Positions 42,551 to 51,546 of a stretch of DNA of 64,000 nucleotides are shown piece by piece. Where the stretch lies: positions 1 through 64,000 of the forward strand of contig JANQRS010000016.1 in the NCBI GenBank assembly GCA_028284445.1, given 5' to 3'. Under the pieces are notes generated by a model, which saw only the letters and a list, made by a program, of their open reading frames with translations, searched no databases and was not told the DNA's origin. The translations under genes were made by a program, and so were the position numbers. The DNA comes from Calditrichia bacterium. GTDB taxonomy: Bacteria; Calditrichota; Calditrichia; RBG-13-44-9; J075. Within the stretch, counting starts at the first letter, position 1, and each line of letters starts with the position of its first letter.

Positions 42551-42602
42551 TGTGCTTTCCCCCTACATCCCTCCCGGGAGGGGATTTAGGGGGGTAAGCA
42601 CA
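42551..42602. repeat. G/C-rich palindromic element, copy C
   Basis: TGTGCTT and AAGCACA at the ends enclose CCCCCTA/TAGGGGGG-type arms around a CTCCCGGGAG centre. It starts nine bases after the stop of the CpcT-like gene. The internal arms diverge from the other copies, so it is either a sub-family or an independent palindrome of the same kind. Confidence 0.8.
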
Positions 42603-42714
42603 ATGGCAAGAAACCTAAATTGTTTTTGCACGTGCATTGCTGATTTGATCGAGAAAAGAGCATCGTGGCTAGCCTGAAATTTGAACGATTAACCGACTAA
42701 AATGTGAGACTAAA

Positions 42715-43188
42715 ATGATAATGAAGAACAGAATATGGTACTGGGTATATGGTTTGCTGTTGGCCCTGATTGTCAGTGCCCTGAGTGCTTGTAGCACAGA
42801 TACGCCTGAAGAAGCATCCGTGCCGGCGCCGCCCAAAATGGAGCAGAAAGCAAAGCCGGTTATCTACGATTTGGCCCCGGAAGCGGTTCATGAATTTTTG
42901 CAGGACAATCCGCGAAGTCTGGTTCTGGATGTGCGGACCCCGGCAGAATACAACGGCGAAGGCGGGCATGTTGCAGGCGCAATTCTGCGACCGGTTCAGG
43001 ACATCGAAAGCTGGGTGTCTGAATACAGCGACTACAAAACTCGCCCAGTGTATTTGATCTGCGGCAGTGGCAAGCGCAGCATGCGTGCGGCAAACCGCCT
43101 GCTGGAGGCCGGCTTCCAGAAGCCGATCAATGTGACCGGTGGTATGCGCGCCTGGACTGAGGCTGATTTGCCGGTAGTAACCGAATAG
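42715..43188 (+). CDS. Rhodanese domain lipoprotein
   Basis: A 157-aa protein with signal peptide and lipobox LSAC near residue 25. A linker rich in Glu, Pro and Ala precedes a single rhodanese domain (DVRTPAEYNGEGGHVAGAILRPV). The active-site loop is YLICGSGKRS with Cys near residue 116. GMRAW is the family end motif. Likely anchored on the periplasmic side; sulfur transfer or redox work is expected but not specific. Confidence 0.9.
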   Translation: MIMKNRIWYWVYGLLLALIVSALSACSTDTPEEASVPAPPKMEQKAKPVIYDLAPEAVHEFLQDNPRSLVLDVRTPAEYNGEGGHVAGAILRPVQDIESWVSEYSDYKTRPVYLICGSGKRSMRAANRLLEAGFQKPINVTGGMRAWTEADLPVVTE

Positions 43189-43211
43189 CCAATTGCCGCT
43201 GTACTAAACAA

Positions 43212-43253
43212 GTCCCCCCTCTATCTCCCCCCGGGGGGAGATAGAGGGGGGAC
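43212..43253. repeat. Perfect 42-nt palindrome, copy D
   Basis: A left half of 21 nt (GTC, six C, TCTATCT, six C in brief) is exactly complementary to the right half ending GGGGGGAC. No loop exists, so it would form a cruciform or hairpin when single-stranded. It lies 23 nt after the rhodanese stop. It is the most symmetric member of the family. Confidence 0.95.
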
Positions 43254-43352
43254 ACTGCGTTTTTATTCGACTGCGCCATAGGCGCGTCCTTGCCAATTTA
43301 TTTCCAACTTTGCTGTTGGGTCACACCTCAATCCATCCTATATTTATCCCCC

Positions 43353-43958
43353 ATGGAACAGTTTTTTACGGAACAAGTTGCGCAATATGGAATTTGGTGG
43401 GCGTATGGATTTCTCTTCCTGAGCGCGATTGTCGAGAATCTTTTTCCACCGGTTCCCGGTGATACAGTGACGCTATTGGGTGCCTATTTTGTTGGGCGCG
43501 GACAGCTGGATTTCATCGGTGTTCTCGTTAGCACGACCTTGGGCAGCGTCGTCGGGTTTATGGCCTTATTCATGATTGCCTACAAATTGGAATGGGCCTG
43601 GTTTGAAAAGCGCAACTGGAAATGGATGCAGCGCTCGCAGATTGAGAAAGTAGAAAGCTGGTTTCAGAAGTACGGATATGGCATTATCCTGGCCAATCGT
43701 TTCCTCTCCGGTGTTCGCTCTGTGATCTCAATATCGGCCGGTTTATCCAAGTTAAACATCGGCTTGGTAATATTGTATGCAACTATCAGCGCCGCAATAT
43801 GGAATGCGATCATTATTTATGCCGGCGCCTTCATTGGTGAAAGCTGGGAAACGATCCTGGAGTATATTCAGCTCTATAACCGCATCTTTCTATCGGTTTT
43901 CGGCGTGGCGATCGTTCTGTATTTGGGGTATCGGTTTTTGCTGAAGAAGAGTTCGTGA
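43353..43958 (+). CDS. DedA/VTT family membrane protein
   Basis: A 201-aa inner-membrane protein with the VTT domain: ENLFPPVPGDTVTLLGAYFVGRGQLDF, FLSGVRSVISISAGLSKLNI and several spans. DedA proteins are implicated in undecaprenyl-phosphate flipping and membrane homeostasis. The start ATG 43353 is chosen over an in-frame TTG at 43290, because the family begins with a short amphipathic helix (EQFFTEQVAQYG). A palindromic element begins one base after the stop. Confidence 0.92.
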   Translation: MEQFFTEQVAQYGIWWAYGFLFLSAIVENLFPPVPGDTVTLLGAYFVGRGQLDFIGVLVSTTLGSVVGFMALFMIAYKLEWAWFEKRNWKWMQRSQIEKVESWFQKYGYGIILANRFLSGVRSVISISAGLSKLNIGLVILYATISAAIWNAIIIYAGAFIGESWETILEYIQLYNRIFLSVFGVAIVLYLGYRFLLKKSS

Positions 43959-43959
43959 A

Positions 43960-44001
43960 ACATCCCCCTTTATCCCTTCGCAGGGGGATAAAGGGGGATG
44001 T
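43960..44001. repeat. G/C-rich palindromic element, copy E
   Basis: ACATCCCCCTTTATCCC at left and GGGGGATAAAGGGGGATGT at right around TTCGCA. It is almost perfectly symmetric. It begins one base after the DedA stop codon and 56 nt before gltX. Confidence 0.93.
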
Positions 44002-44056
44002 CCATTATATCCTCTATGGCTAATCAAAAGCATCAAGCATCAAATTGGAGAAGTAA

Positions 44057-45502
44057 ATGACAACCGTTCGTACGCGATTTGCGCCAAGTCCAACCGGATA
44101 CCTCCACGTAGGAGGGTTAATGACGGCGCTTTTCAATTATCTATATGCCCGTAGTCAGGGGGGTAAATTCGTCCTTCGTCTGGAAGACACCGATCGCAAT
44201 CGCTTCGTGGAAGGTGCTGCCGAGCAATTGATGAGCAGTTTAAAATGGGCGGGTTTAGAATACGATGAAGGGCCGGATGCCGGGGGAGATTTTGGACCCT
44301 ATGTGCAGTCCGAACGTCTGGAGATTTATAGAGCGCATGTAGAGAAACTGCTGGCATCGGGGGATGCATACTATTGCTTCTGCACCCCTGAGGAATTGGA
44401 CGCCATGCGCGAGCGTATGACTGCTGCTGGTCAGACTCCGAAATATGACGGCACCTGGAGAGATCGCCCTGCCGCTGAGGTGCAGGCGCAATTGGATGCC
44501 GGTGTACCCCATGTTGTGCGCCTTAAAATGCCCCTACATGGTGAAACCAGCTTCAAAGATATGATTCGCGGTGTTGTTTCCTTTCAGAATGAGATGATGG
44601 ACGATCAGGTATTGCTTAAATCTGACGGCTTTCCGACCTATCATCTTGCAGTGGTTGTCGATGATCATCAGATGGGCATCACCCACATTATTCGCGGCGA
44701 AGAATGGTTGGCCAGCGTGCCGAAGCATCTGCGTCTGTATGAGGCATTTGGCTGGGAACCGCCGAAGATGGCGCACTTGTCGCTGTTGCTGAATCCGGAT
44801 CGTAGCAAGCTGAGCAAACGCCAGGGAGATGTGGCAGTTGAGGATTATATGGCCAAAGGCTACCTGGCGGCGGCATTGGTGAATTTTGTGGCCTTGCTTG
44901 GCTGGAATCCCGGTACCGAAGAAGAGATTTTCTCCCTGGAAGAACTGGTGGACCGCTTTGAGATGGAACGGGTGAGTAAGTCTGGTGCCGTGTTCGACAT
45001 TGACAAGCTCAAATGGATGAATGGGCACTATCTTCGCGAATTACCTGAAGATGCGCGGATCAAATTTATAACCAGCTTCCTTGAGAAAGCCGGTGCGGAT
45101 ATTTCTGATGCCGATCGTAATAAAATCATTGCCGAGGCGGTATACAAACGCATTGATACTGGTGAAGATGCTTACAACGCAGCGCGGATTTTCTACAATG
45201 ATGAATTGACCATTGAGGAAGAGGAAGCGATGGCGGTTCTCAAAGAACAAACGGCCGGGCCGGTTTTGGAAGCCTTCCTGACCAAGCTGGATAACATGGA
45301 AGAACTGAATATGGATACCTTCAAAGGGGCGATGAAGGAGATCCAGCAAGAAAGCGGCATCAAGGGACAGCCGCTCTGGAAGCCGGTGAGAATCGCTATG
45401 ACGGGCGAAATATCCGGACCCGATCTGCCATTGGTAATGGCCGGCTTCGGCAAGGCAAAAGTGCGCAGCTTTATCCAGCAAGCGCTGGAGAAATATGTTT
45501 AA
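44057..45502 (+). CDS. gltX: Glutamyl-tRNA synthetase
   Basis: A 481-aa class Ic synthetase with the HIGH-type motif PSPTGYLHVGG at residues 9-19 and the KMSKS-type loop KLSKR near residue 250. The zinc-like CFCTPEEL segment and a C-terminal anticodon-binding helical domain are present. The length fits the discriminating or non-discriminating bacterial GluRS. A separate GlnRS is encoded at 52.7 kb, which suggests that Gln-tRNA is not made only by the transamidation route. Confidence 0.95.
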   Translation: MTTVRTRFAPSPTGYLHVGGLMTALFNYLYARSQGGKFVLRLEDTDRNRFVEGAAEQLMSSLKWAGLEYDEGPDAGGDFGPYVQSERLEIYRAHVEKLLASGDAYYCFCTPEELDAMRERMTAAGQTPKYDGTWRDRPAAEVQAQLDAGVPHVVRLKMPLHGETSFKDMIRGVVSFQNEMMDDQVLLKSDGFPTYHLAVVVDDHQMGITHIIRGEEWLASVPKHLRLYEAFGWEPPKMAHLSLLLNPDRSKLSKRQGDVAVEDYMAKGYLAAALVNFVALLGWNPGTEEEIFSLEELVDRFEMERVSKSGAVFDIDKLKWMNGHYLRELPEDARIKFITSFLEKAGADISDADRNKIIAEAVYKRIDTGEDAYNAARIFYNDELTIEEEEAMAVLKEQTAGPVLEAFLTKLDNMEELNMDTFKGAMKEIQQESGIKGQPLWKPVRIAMTGEISGPDLPLVMAGFGKAKVRSFIQQALEKYV

Positions 45503-45513
45503 GTTCGTAGTAA

Positions 45514-45557
45514 ACATCCCCCTGCATCCTGCTTCGAAGGGGGATAAAGGGGGATGT
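45514..45557. repeat. G/C-rich palindromic element, copy F
   Basis: ACATCCCCCTGCATCCTG at left and GGGGGATAAAGGGGGATGT at right around CTTCGAAG. The left arm is mutated compared with copy E while the right is intact. It starts 11 nt after the gltX stop. Confidence 0.9.
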
Positions 45558-45631
45558 CTATCTTGATGTAGCCTTCTGGCTTCGTTTTTTCCAAAATTCC
45601 TTCCACTTTTTCTAATAACAAGAAGATCATC

Positions 45632-46654
45632 ATGAGCAAAAAGAAGAAATTGAAAGTAGCGGTGCTGCTTGGTGGCACTTCCGCAGAGCGTGACGTGTCT
45701 ATGTCAACTGGTGTTGCCATAGCCAATGCTATAGTCGAATGCGGACATTCAGTTGAAGCGATTGATCCGGCTTATGGAGATAAGAAAATCGACTTCCAAA
45801 ACATCGATACCGGGGATTTGGTCAAGGCTGATCATTCAAAAATCGAATCGGAAAAAGTCCAACTGGATCGCAATGTTTTCAAAACAATTGATTACCTTGT
45901 ATCGAAGAACTTCGACGTCGTCTTTCTGGCGCTACACGGCGGTTACGGAGAAAACGGGCAAGTGCAGGGCCTTTTGGAGTTGGCCGGCATTCCTTATTGC
46001 GGCAGTAGCTCGGCTGCCAGCGCAATTGCGATTGACAAACATATCTCAAAAATAGTATTCGAAGCCAATGGCGTTCCCACAGCTCTGTGGGGCCATTTGA
46101 CACGAAAAGAAGCCATTGATCGCCACCAATTCAATGCCCTCGGTTTGCCATTAGTGGTAAAGCCCAATAAGCAGGGATCAACCGTCGGCCTCAGCATCGT
46201 TCGATTCTGGGACGAATGGGAAGAGGCGGTTGAAAAAGCCTTTCAATTTGGCGATTCCATCCTGCTGGAGCGATTTATTCCCGGCCGTGAATTGACGGTC
46301 TCAATCCTTGGAGAGGAGACCCTGCCGGTTATCGAGATCATACCGGACAGTGGTTTTTATGATTACGAATCAAAATATCAGAGCGGTAAGACCCGCTATG
46401 TGGTCCCGGCTGAAATCCCGGACCAGCTGACTTCTGCCATGCAGGAAGCAGCCATGCGCGCCCACGATGGCCTTGGCTGTTCCGGCTACTCTCGCGTTGA
46501 TTTTCGCTTGCGCGAAGATGGCAAATTTTTCTGCCTGGAAGTCAATACGCTGCCCGGTATGACCGGAACCAGCCTGGTGCCAAAGGCTGCCAAAGCTGTT
46601 GGCCTCGATTTTCCGGAATTAGTAGAACGGATAATACAATTAGCCCTGAAATAA
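45632..46654 (+). CDS. ddl: D-alanine--D-alanine ligase
   Basis: A 340-aa ATP-grasp ligase that makes the D-Ala-D-Ala terminus of peptidoglycan. It has VAVLLGGTSAERDVSMSTGVAI, LALHGGYGENGQVQGLLELAGIPYCGSSSAASAIAIDKH, the Lys of VVKPNKQGSTVGLSIV and the metal-binding end EVNTLPGMTGTSLVP. The length is usual. It follows gltX by about 130 nt, and the next gene starts 20 nt after the stop. Confidence 0.95.
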   Translation: MSKKKKLKVAVLLGGTSAERDVSMSTGVAIANAIVECGHSVEAIDPAYGDKKIDFQNIDTGDLVKADHSKIESEKVQLDRNVFKTIDYLVSKNFDVVFLALHGGYGENGQVQGLLELAGIPYCGSSSAASAIAIDKHISKIVFEANGVPTALWGHLTRKEAIDRHQFNALGLPLVVKPNKQGSTVGLSIVRFWDEWEEAVEKAFQFGDSILLERFIPGRELTVSILGEETLPVIEIIPDSGFYDYESKYQSGKTRYVVPAEIPDQLTSAMQEAAMRAHDGLGCSGYSRVDFRLREDGKFFCLEVNTLPGMTGTSLVPKAAKAVGLDFPELVERIIQLALK

Positions 46655-46674
46655 GTAGCCAGGAGTAAGTTCAT

Positions 46675-48858
46675 ATGAGAGTTGGGAGAGTCTTCATATG
46701 TATCTGCATGATTTTGACTTCAATTGCCTTTGCGCAAGATAAGTGGTTCTCTAAACATATTGCTTCTGTCGTTACTCAGCAGCAACTGAAAGCTGTTGTT
46801 CCAATAACCGGAACTGAGCGCGTATTGTTTGCAGGTAATGGTGGCAGCGCTGTCATTTATGATCCAAATTCGGCAAATGGTGCCTGGCAAGAAATCCGGC
46901 GAATTGGCAATTCATTGCTGACGTTACATGATGGACATTTTTTTGACGCCGAAAACGGTGTTTTGCTCGGTGAAAGCCGGTATTTGTTTATCACCGCCGA
47001 TGGTGGCAGGCATTGGAATTCTTATGATATCGGGAGCACCGGCAACTTGTCGGTCTTTAGCGCTGCATCAGCGCAGTTAAGCTTTATCGGAACGGCCGCA
47101 GGCGATATATACAAATCGACGAATGCCGGTCAATCCTGGCAATCGACGAATTTTCAGTCGGCAAGTCGCATTACGGGATTGGCATTTTCGGATGCCTCGA
47201 CGGGTTACATGACTACCGCAGCCGGTCAGATATTTCGCACTAGTAATGGTGGCGATACCTGGTCACTGATTTATGAATCCTCGAATGACCCGATCAGCTT
47301 CAATGACATCGATGTAAATGGGCCGGATTCTGCTTATGCTGTTGGTGTCTCCGGCCGGATTTGGTATACATATGACGGTGGAGTAAACTGGGCAACGACA
47401 AGGGGTTCTGTTAACGACGGAACCACTTATTACCAGATTGAATGCTTACCTGGCGGGGTTTTTGTTTTAGCTGGTGGTCAAATCGATCAAAATGGATTAA
47501 AGGGATTTCTTAGGCAAACTTTTGATTTTGGCATTACGCTGGCCTACAGGGTCGTACATTATGATGGTGTTGAGTTTTTTGGACTGGGCTTCCAGGATGA
47601 CTCGACTGGCTATGCTGTAGGCAAGCAGGGGACAATTTATAGAACTGAAAATCAAGGCCTGCGCTGGGAGTTGTTGCATCAGGACAAGCATCAGGACTTC
47701 TATGACATAGACTTTGCGACGAATAAAATTGGATACATTACCGGCAGCCGTGGCGCGCTGTACAAGACTGAAGACGGTGGCAATAGCTGGAGCGAAAAGC
47801 GACTAAATCTTGTCGTGGAAACCGACTTCAAAGCTGTGGACTTCTTAACAGCTGATGTTGGTATCATCGTCGGGGGAACTATACTTCGAACCGGTAATGG
47901 TTTCGATACCTGGTTTGACGCAAGTCCGGGACGGATTGATGACTATCGTGATATCCGGATTGTTACAGCTGGAGCGGCTTATACAGTCGGCGAATTTTCC
48001 TCTATTTACAAATCTGCTGACCAGGGTTTTTCATGGAAAGAGCAAACCCGAGATGATGGTGGTCTTTTGCGATCCGTCTTTTTTCACGATGAAATGAATG
48101 GCTTTGCCATTGCCGAAAACCGATTCATTTACACGACAGCCAACGGTGGAGAAGAGTGGAAGAAGAGCGCCAGTTCGGTGTATCCGGGTTTGGAGGATAT
48201 CGCTTTTGCCAGCCGCATGAAAGGCTTTATAGTCGGTGGTGATCAGCGAAGCGGAGGATGGATGTTGGAAACTGTTGATGGCGGTTTCAATTGGCAATTG
48301 TCAGCGAATATTCCCGCGACTACTGCATTCAGGCAAATCGAATTCTATGACGAAATGTCCGGAGCGTTGCTGGATCAGAAAGGAAACCTCTGGCTGACCA
48401 GGGACGGTGGGAATTCCTGGCATGCTGAACAGATTCTCAAACTTCCAACTGCATTAGGGCTATCGTTCCGGCCCGATGGCAAGTTGATTCTGATTGGTGA
48501 AGAGAAGAGTATTCAGGGAGATTTTGATAACAGAACGCAACTGCAAAATGCAATTGGTCATTCCGAATCGAAGATTGGCTCAACTTTCAAGCTGCGCCAA
48601 AACTACCCCAACCCCTTCAATCCCTCCACCAGGATTAGTTATGAATTGGTTGCTACTGCGGATATTGACCTGGCCATCTATAACCTGCTTGGCCAGAAGA
48701 TTCGTCAATTAGTAGAAATTCGCCAGGAAGCCGGCACGTATGAAGTTCTATGGGATGGGAAGGATAGTCACGGAGTAATCGCGCAATCTGGTGTATATTT
48801 TTATCGGCTCACAGACGGAAAACGTCAGCTTACCGCAAAAATGATCTTACTCAAATAG
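46675..48858 (+). CDS. Ycf48-like beta-propeller protein with sorting domain (copy 1)
   Basis: A 727-aa secreted protein with a signal peptide (VFICICMILTSIAFAQ). About ten repeats of the BNR/Ycf48 type follow (TADGGRHWNS, STNAGQSWQS, TSNGGDTWSL, TENQGLRWEL, TEDGGNSWSE). The final 85 residues are a type A sorting domain with NYPNPFNPSTRISYELVATADIDLAIYN, ending GVYFYRLTDGK...KMILLK. Ycf48 itself is a photosystem II assembly factor, but the wider family is generic; no photosynthesis is implied. It is paralogous to the next gene, and only DNA with inverted repeats lies between them. Confidence 0.85.
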   Translation: MRVGRVFICICMILTSIAFAQDKWFSKHIASVVTQQQLKAVVPITGTERVLFAGNGGSAVIYDPNSANGAWQEIRRIGNSLLTLHDGHFFDAENGVLLGESRYLFITADGGRHWNSYDIGSTGNLSVFSAASAQLSFIGTAAGDIYKSTNAGQSWQSTNFQSASRITGLAFSDASTGYMTTAAGQIFRTSNGGDTWSLIYESSNDPISFNDIDVNGPDSAYAVGVSGRIWYTYDGGVNWATTRGSVNDGTTYYQIECLPGGVFVLAGGQIDQNGLKGFLRQTFDFGITLAYRVVHYDGVEFFGLGFQDDSTGYAVGKQGTIYRTENQGLRWELLHQDKHQDFYDIDFATNKIGYITGSRGALYKTEDGGNSWSEKRLNLVVETDFKAVDFLTADVGIIVGGTILRTGNGFDTWFDASPGRIDDYRDIRIVTAGAAYTVGEFSSIYKSADQGFSWKEQTRDDGGLLRSVFFHDEMNGFAIAENRFIYTTANGGEEWKKSASSVYPGLEDIAFASRMKGFIVGGDQRSGGWMLETVDGGFNWQLSANIPATTAFRQIEFYDEMSGALLDQKGNLWLTRDGGNSWHAEQILKLPTALGLSFRPDGKLILIGEEKSIQGDFDNRTQLQNAIGHSESKIGSTFKLRQNYPNPFNPSTRISYELVATADIDLAIYNLLGQKIRQLVEIRQEAGTYEVLWDGKDSHGVIAQSGVYFYRLTDGKRQLTAKMILLK

Positions 48859-48906
48859 AGACTTGTGGCCAGTCAGCTGGCTACAGCAGCGCCAGAGGCG
48901 ATGCCA

Positions 48907-49028
48907 GCGTCAGGCTCGTAAACTCGCCGTCAGTTCGCTACGCTCACGTCATTTACAAGAGCGGCGAGTTGGCGTCGACGAAGTCGTCTGACGAATCGCA
49001 GGCCCTGACGTGAGCTTAGCGAACTGAC
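48907..49028. repeat. Nested inverted repeat after Ycf48-like copy 1
   Basis: GTCAGTTCGCTACGCTCACG and three more bases (48929-48951) match the complement of 49006-49028 at 22 of 23 positions. Inside, AACTCGCC (48921-48928) pairs with GGCGAGTT (48963-48970). The first 43 nt (48907-48949) recur after the second propeller gene at 51412-51454. It is a plausible large hairpin terminator or a repeat duplicated with the gene. Confidence 0.75.
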
Positions 49029-49112
49029 CACACAAAACGCCTCAATCAAAATAACTTTCAGAGCAAAGGGAATTCTAAACCAATAACCTAAAGACACAGG
49101 AAAGGACCCGTT

Positions 49113-51380
49113 ATGACAAAACGATTCATTTTAAGTATTTCCGCCCTGCTTTGTATACTGGGGGCGATGCCGTTGCTTGCTCAGCATCAATGGTTCAAGA
49201 AAAATATCGTGCCGGACGTGACGGACGAAAGCCTGAATCGCGCGGCTATCATTCCGGGTACCCGGGATGTGGCATTCGCAGGGAAGGGCAGTACTGTTTT
49301 GAAATTAGAGGATTGCGGACACGCAATCTGGGATATCTACGGCAATATCAACAATACCAACCGGCGCCTCGATGGCATTATCTTCTTCAATGAAAATGAA
49401 GGCATTGCTACCGGGGATGGCACCAGCATTTTTAAGACTGCCGACGGTGGCGAAACCTGGACATCTCAGGAGGTCAGCGACGGCGAGCTCTTGGAAGTGA
49501 TCGGTTTCGCAACCAAAGACATTGGCGTCGTTGGCGGATTCAACGGCAAGATGTACCGCACCACGGATCGAGGGGCTACCTGGAGTGAAGTTGTCTCCGG
49601 GGTGCCGGGACGGATTACCGGTATCGACTTCTCGGACGAGAATGTCGGCTATTTGTGCACTATCCTGCCGGGGGAAGTTTACAAGACGATTGATGGCGGT
49701 CAAACCTGGCACCTGACGTATTCAGATGCTGCAAGCATAGTGCGTTTCCAGGATCTTGATGCCAGTGATCCTGACAGTGTTTTCGTCGCCGGTAGTGAGG
49801 GGAGTTATCTGGCAACGCTGGATGGCGGCCACAATTGGCAGCTACGGCAGGTTGAGGCCAATCCGACTCTCATTTTTCTCGATGTTGAACATCTTGGCGG
49901 TGGCACTGTTATGCTAGCTGGCGGCAGCCGCATTATGGCCGCAGGCCTGCGCTTCGGACGTCTTTTCTACTCGACTGATCTTGGTAACAGCTGGACTTCC
50001 TGGAGCACCGACATTGGTCAGGATATCGAATTTCATGATTTACTTTTTGTCAATGAAACCACTGGCTATATGTCCGGAAGGCATGGTGCTGTTTATCGTA
50101 CCAACGATGCCGGGGCAAATTGGGAAGTGCTGAATGAAGTGATTTGGGACGATGTCAATAACGTCGATTTTGTCAGCAATCAGGTTGGCTATGCCAATAC
50201 GCGCTACATACGACGCACTGACGATTACTTCGAAGTAATCAACCGTCTATTCAGGACCGATGACGGTGGAAATAATTGGCATCGTGTTGAAACCGAGGAT
50301 TTATTTGGTGGGGTTGACTTCATCAATGAAACAGACGGCATTTCAATCGGTAATAAAGTTCGTATTACCCGCGACGGTGGTTTGACCTGGCAGGAGACCA
50401 CGCCGGTTATTAATGCCGGCTTTGACAATGTCATTTATACCGACGAAACGACAATATTTCTATCATCTGTCGGCGATTTCTTTACGGCCGCTGATGTCAA
50501 TATTCTTTTCCGATCAGATGATGGTGGTCTGACCTGGACGGAAGTCCTCCGCTCCGACCCGACCATTTCGCCCAATCGCGGCGGTTTTGAAGGGATGGAT
50601 TTCTTTGACGAGCAGCAGGGAATCATTATCGATGATCTTGGCAATATTTTCCGGACCTTCGATGGCGGTGATACCTGGGACGAAAATCTGGTATTTGGCG
50701 TCAAGTCGATGTTTGATGTTGCCTATGCTTCTGCGAACTCGGCAATTATTGTGGGCCGCACGGATCTTGCCAGCGGTCAGCCCCTGCTTGCGCGGACGGA
50801 TGATAGCGGCGAAAACTGGACAACTTTGCTTTCTCCGACCAGTGTTGCGCCCATCGAGATCGTGGAGTTTTATGACGATTCAACCGGCATTATTTCAACA
50901 TTGACCGAGATCTGGGAAACCAACGACGGCGGACATAGCTGGGACTATATTTCCAATCCTTCCGGCGAGATCATCCGCGATATCGTTTATAAGCCGGACG
51001 GTAGCCTGGTTTTTGTCGGAGACCGCGAAACCATTTATGCCAACTATCGCAATGTTGCCCAAACCCCCTTGGGAATCGATGATGAACCGGCAATTGCATC
51101 ATCCGACTTTACCTTGCATCGCAATTATCCGAATCCATTTAATCCGTCCACCAGGATTGATTATGAATTGGCGCGTGCTGCGGATGTTGACCTTGCTGTC
51201 TACGATGTGCTTGGTCGCAAGGTGCGTCAGCTGGTTTTTGAGCGCAAGAGTGCCGGCAATTATCAGATAACCTGGGATGGCAAAAACATCCACGGAAATG
51301 ACGTGCAGTCGGGCGTGTATTTTTATCGCCTATCAGACGGTGTTCAGCATATTACTGAGAAAATGATGTTGGTTCGCTAA
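49113..51380 (+). CDS. Ycf48-like beta-propeller protein with sorting domain (copy 2)
   Basis: A 755-aa paralogue of the preceding gene. It has a signal peptide (ILSISALLCILGAMPLLAQ), BNR-like repeats (KTADGGETWTS, RTTDRGATWSE, KTIDGGQTWHL, RTNDAGANWEV, RSDDGGLTWTE, RTFDGGDTWDE) and a C-terminal sorting domain with NYPNPFNPSTRIDYELARAADVDLAVYDVLG. It shares the KKNIVPDVT-type start with KHIASVVT of copy 1. Likely surface-exposed or released. A hairpin and a convergent lipoprotein gene follow. Confidence 0.85.
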   Translation: MTKRFILSISALLCILGAMPLLAQHQWFKKNIVPDVTDESLNRAAIIPGTRDVAFAGKGSTVLKLEDCGHAIWDIYGNINNTNRRLDGIIFFNENEGIATGDGTSIFKTADGGETWTSQEVSDGELLEVIGFATKDIGVVGGFNGKMYRTTDRGATWSEVVSGVPGRITGIDFSDENVGYLCTILPGEVYKTIDGGQTWHLTYSDAASIVRFQDLDASDPDSVFVAGSEGSYLATLDGGHNWQLRQVEANPTLIFLDVEHLGGGTVMLAGGSRIMAAGLRFGRLFYSTDLGNSWTSWSTDIGQDIEFHDLLFVNETTGYMSGRHGAVYRTNDAGANWEVLNEVIWDDVNNVDFVSNQVGYANTRYIRRTDDYFEVINRLFRTDDGGNNWHRVETEDLFGGVDFINETDGISIGNKVRITRDGGLTWQETTPVINAGFDNVIYTDETTIFLSSVGDFFTAADVNILFRSDDGGLTWTEVLRSDPTISPNRGGFEGMDFFDEQQGIIIDDLGNIFRTFDGGDTWDENLVFGVKSMFDVAYASANSAIIVGRTDLASGQPLLARTDDSGENWTTLLSPTSVAPIEIVEFYDDSTGIISTLTEIWETNDGGHSWDYISNPSGEIIRDIVYKPDGSLVFVGDRETIYANYRNVAQTPLGIDDEPAIASSDFTLHRNYPNPFNPSTRIDYELARAADVDLAVYDVLGRKVRQLVFERKSAGNYQITWDGKNIHGNDVQSGVYFYRLSDGVQHITEKMMLVR

Positions 51381-51411
51381 GGCCATCCCTGGCCGTCAGC
51401 TCACTGCGTGC

Positions 51412-51454
51412 GCGTCAGGCTCGCAAGCTCGCCGTCAGGTCGCTACGCTCCCGT
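51412..51454. repeat. Copy of the 43-nt post-propeller repeat
   Basis: GCGTCAGGCTCGCAAGCTCG and the 23 bases after it match 48907-48949 with only a few differences. Both copies stand a similar distance (about 30-50 nt) downstream of a paralogous propeller gene. This supports tandem duplication of gene plus 3' flank. Confidence 0.8.
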
Positions 51455-51482
51455 AAAACGTGAGGAAACGAGCTATATAAGT

Positions 51483-51514
51483 GAAAGCGCCGACCCGATT
51501 GGGCCGGCGCTTTC
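51483..51514. terminator. Hairpin between convergent genes
   Basis: GAAAGCGCCG (51483-51492) pairs with CGGCGCTTTC (51505-51514), and an inner CCC/GGG extends the stem. No T run follows on either strand, but the stem is perfect and sits between the ends of two convergent genes. It may act as a two-way terminator. Confidence 0.6.
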
Positions 51515-51546
51515 CGGTTTCAGGAGAACCATTTTATGGGTTGCTT

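Noticed and set aside
46675..51380. Ycf48-like proteins plus CpcT-like protein as evidence of photosynthesis
   Set aside because: Both families extend beyond phototrophs; all three proteins are exported and no photosystem or phycobilisome gene is present.
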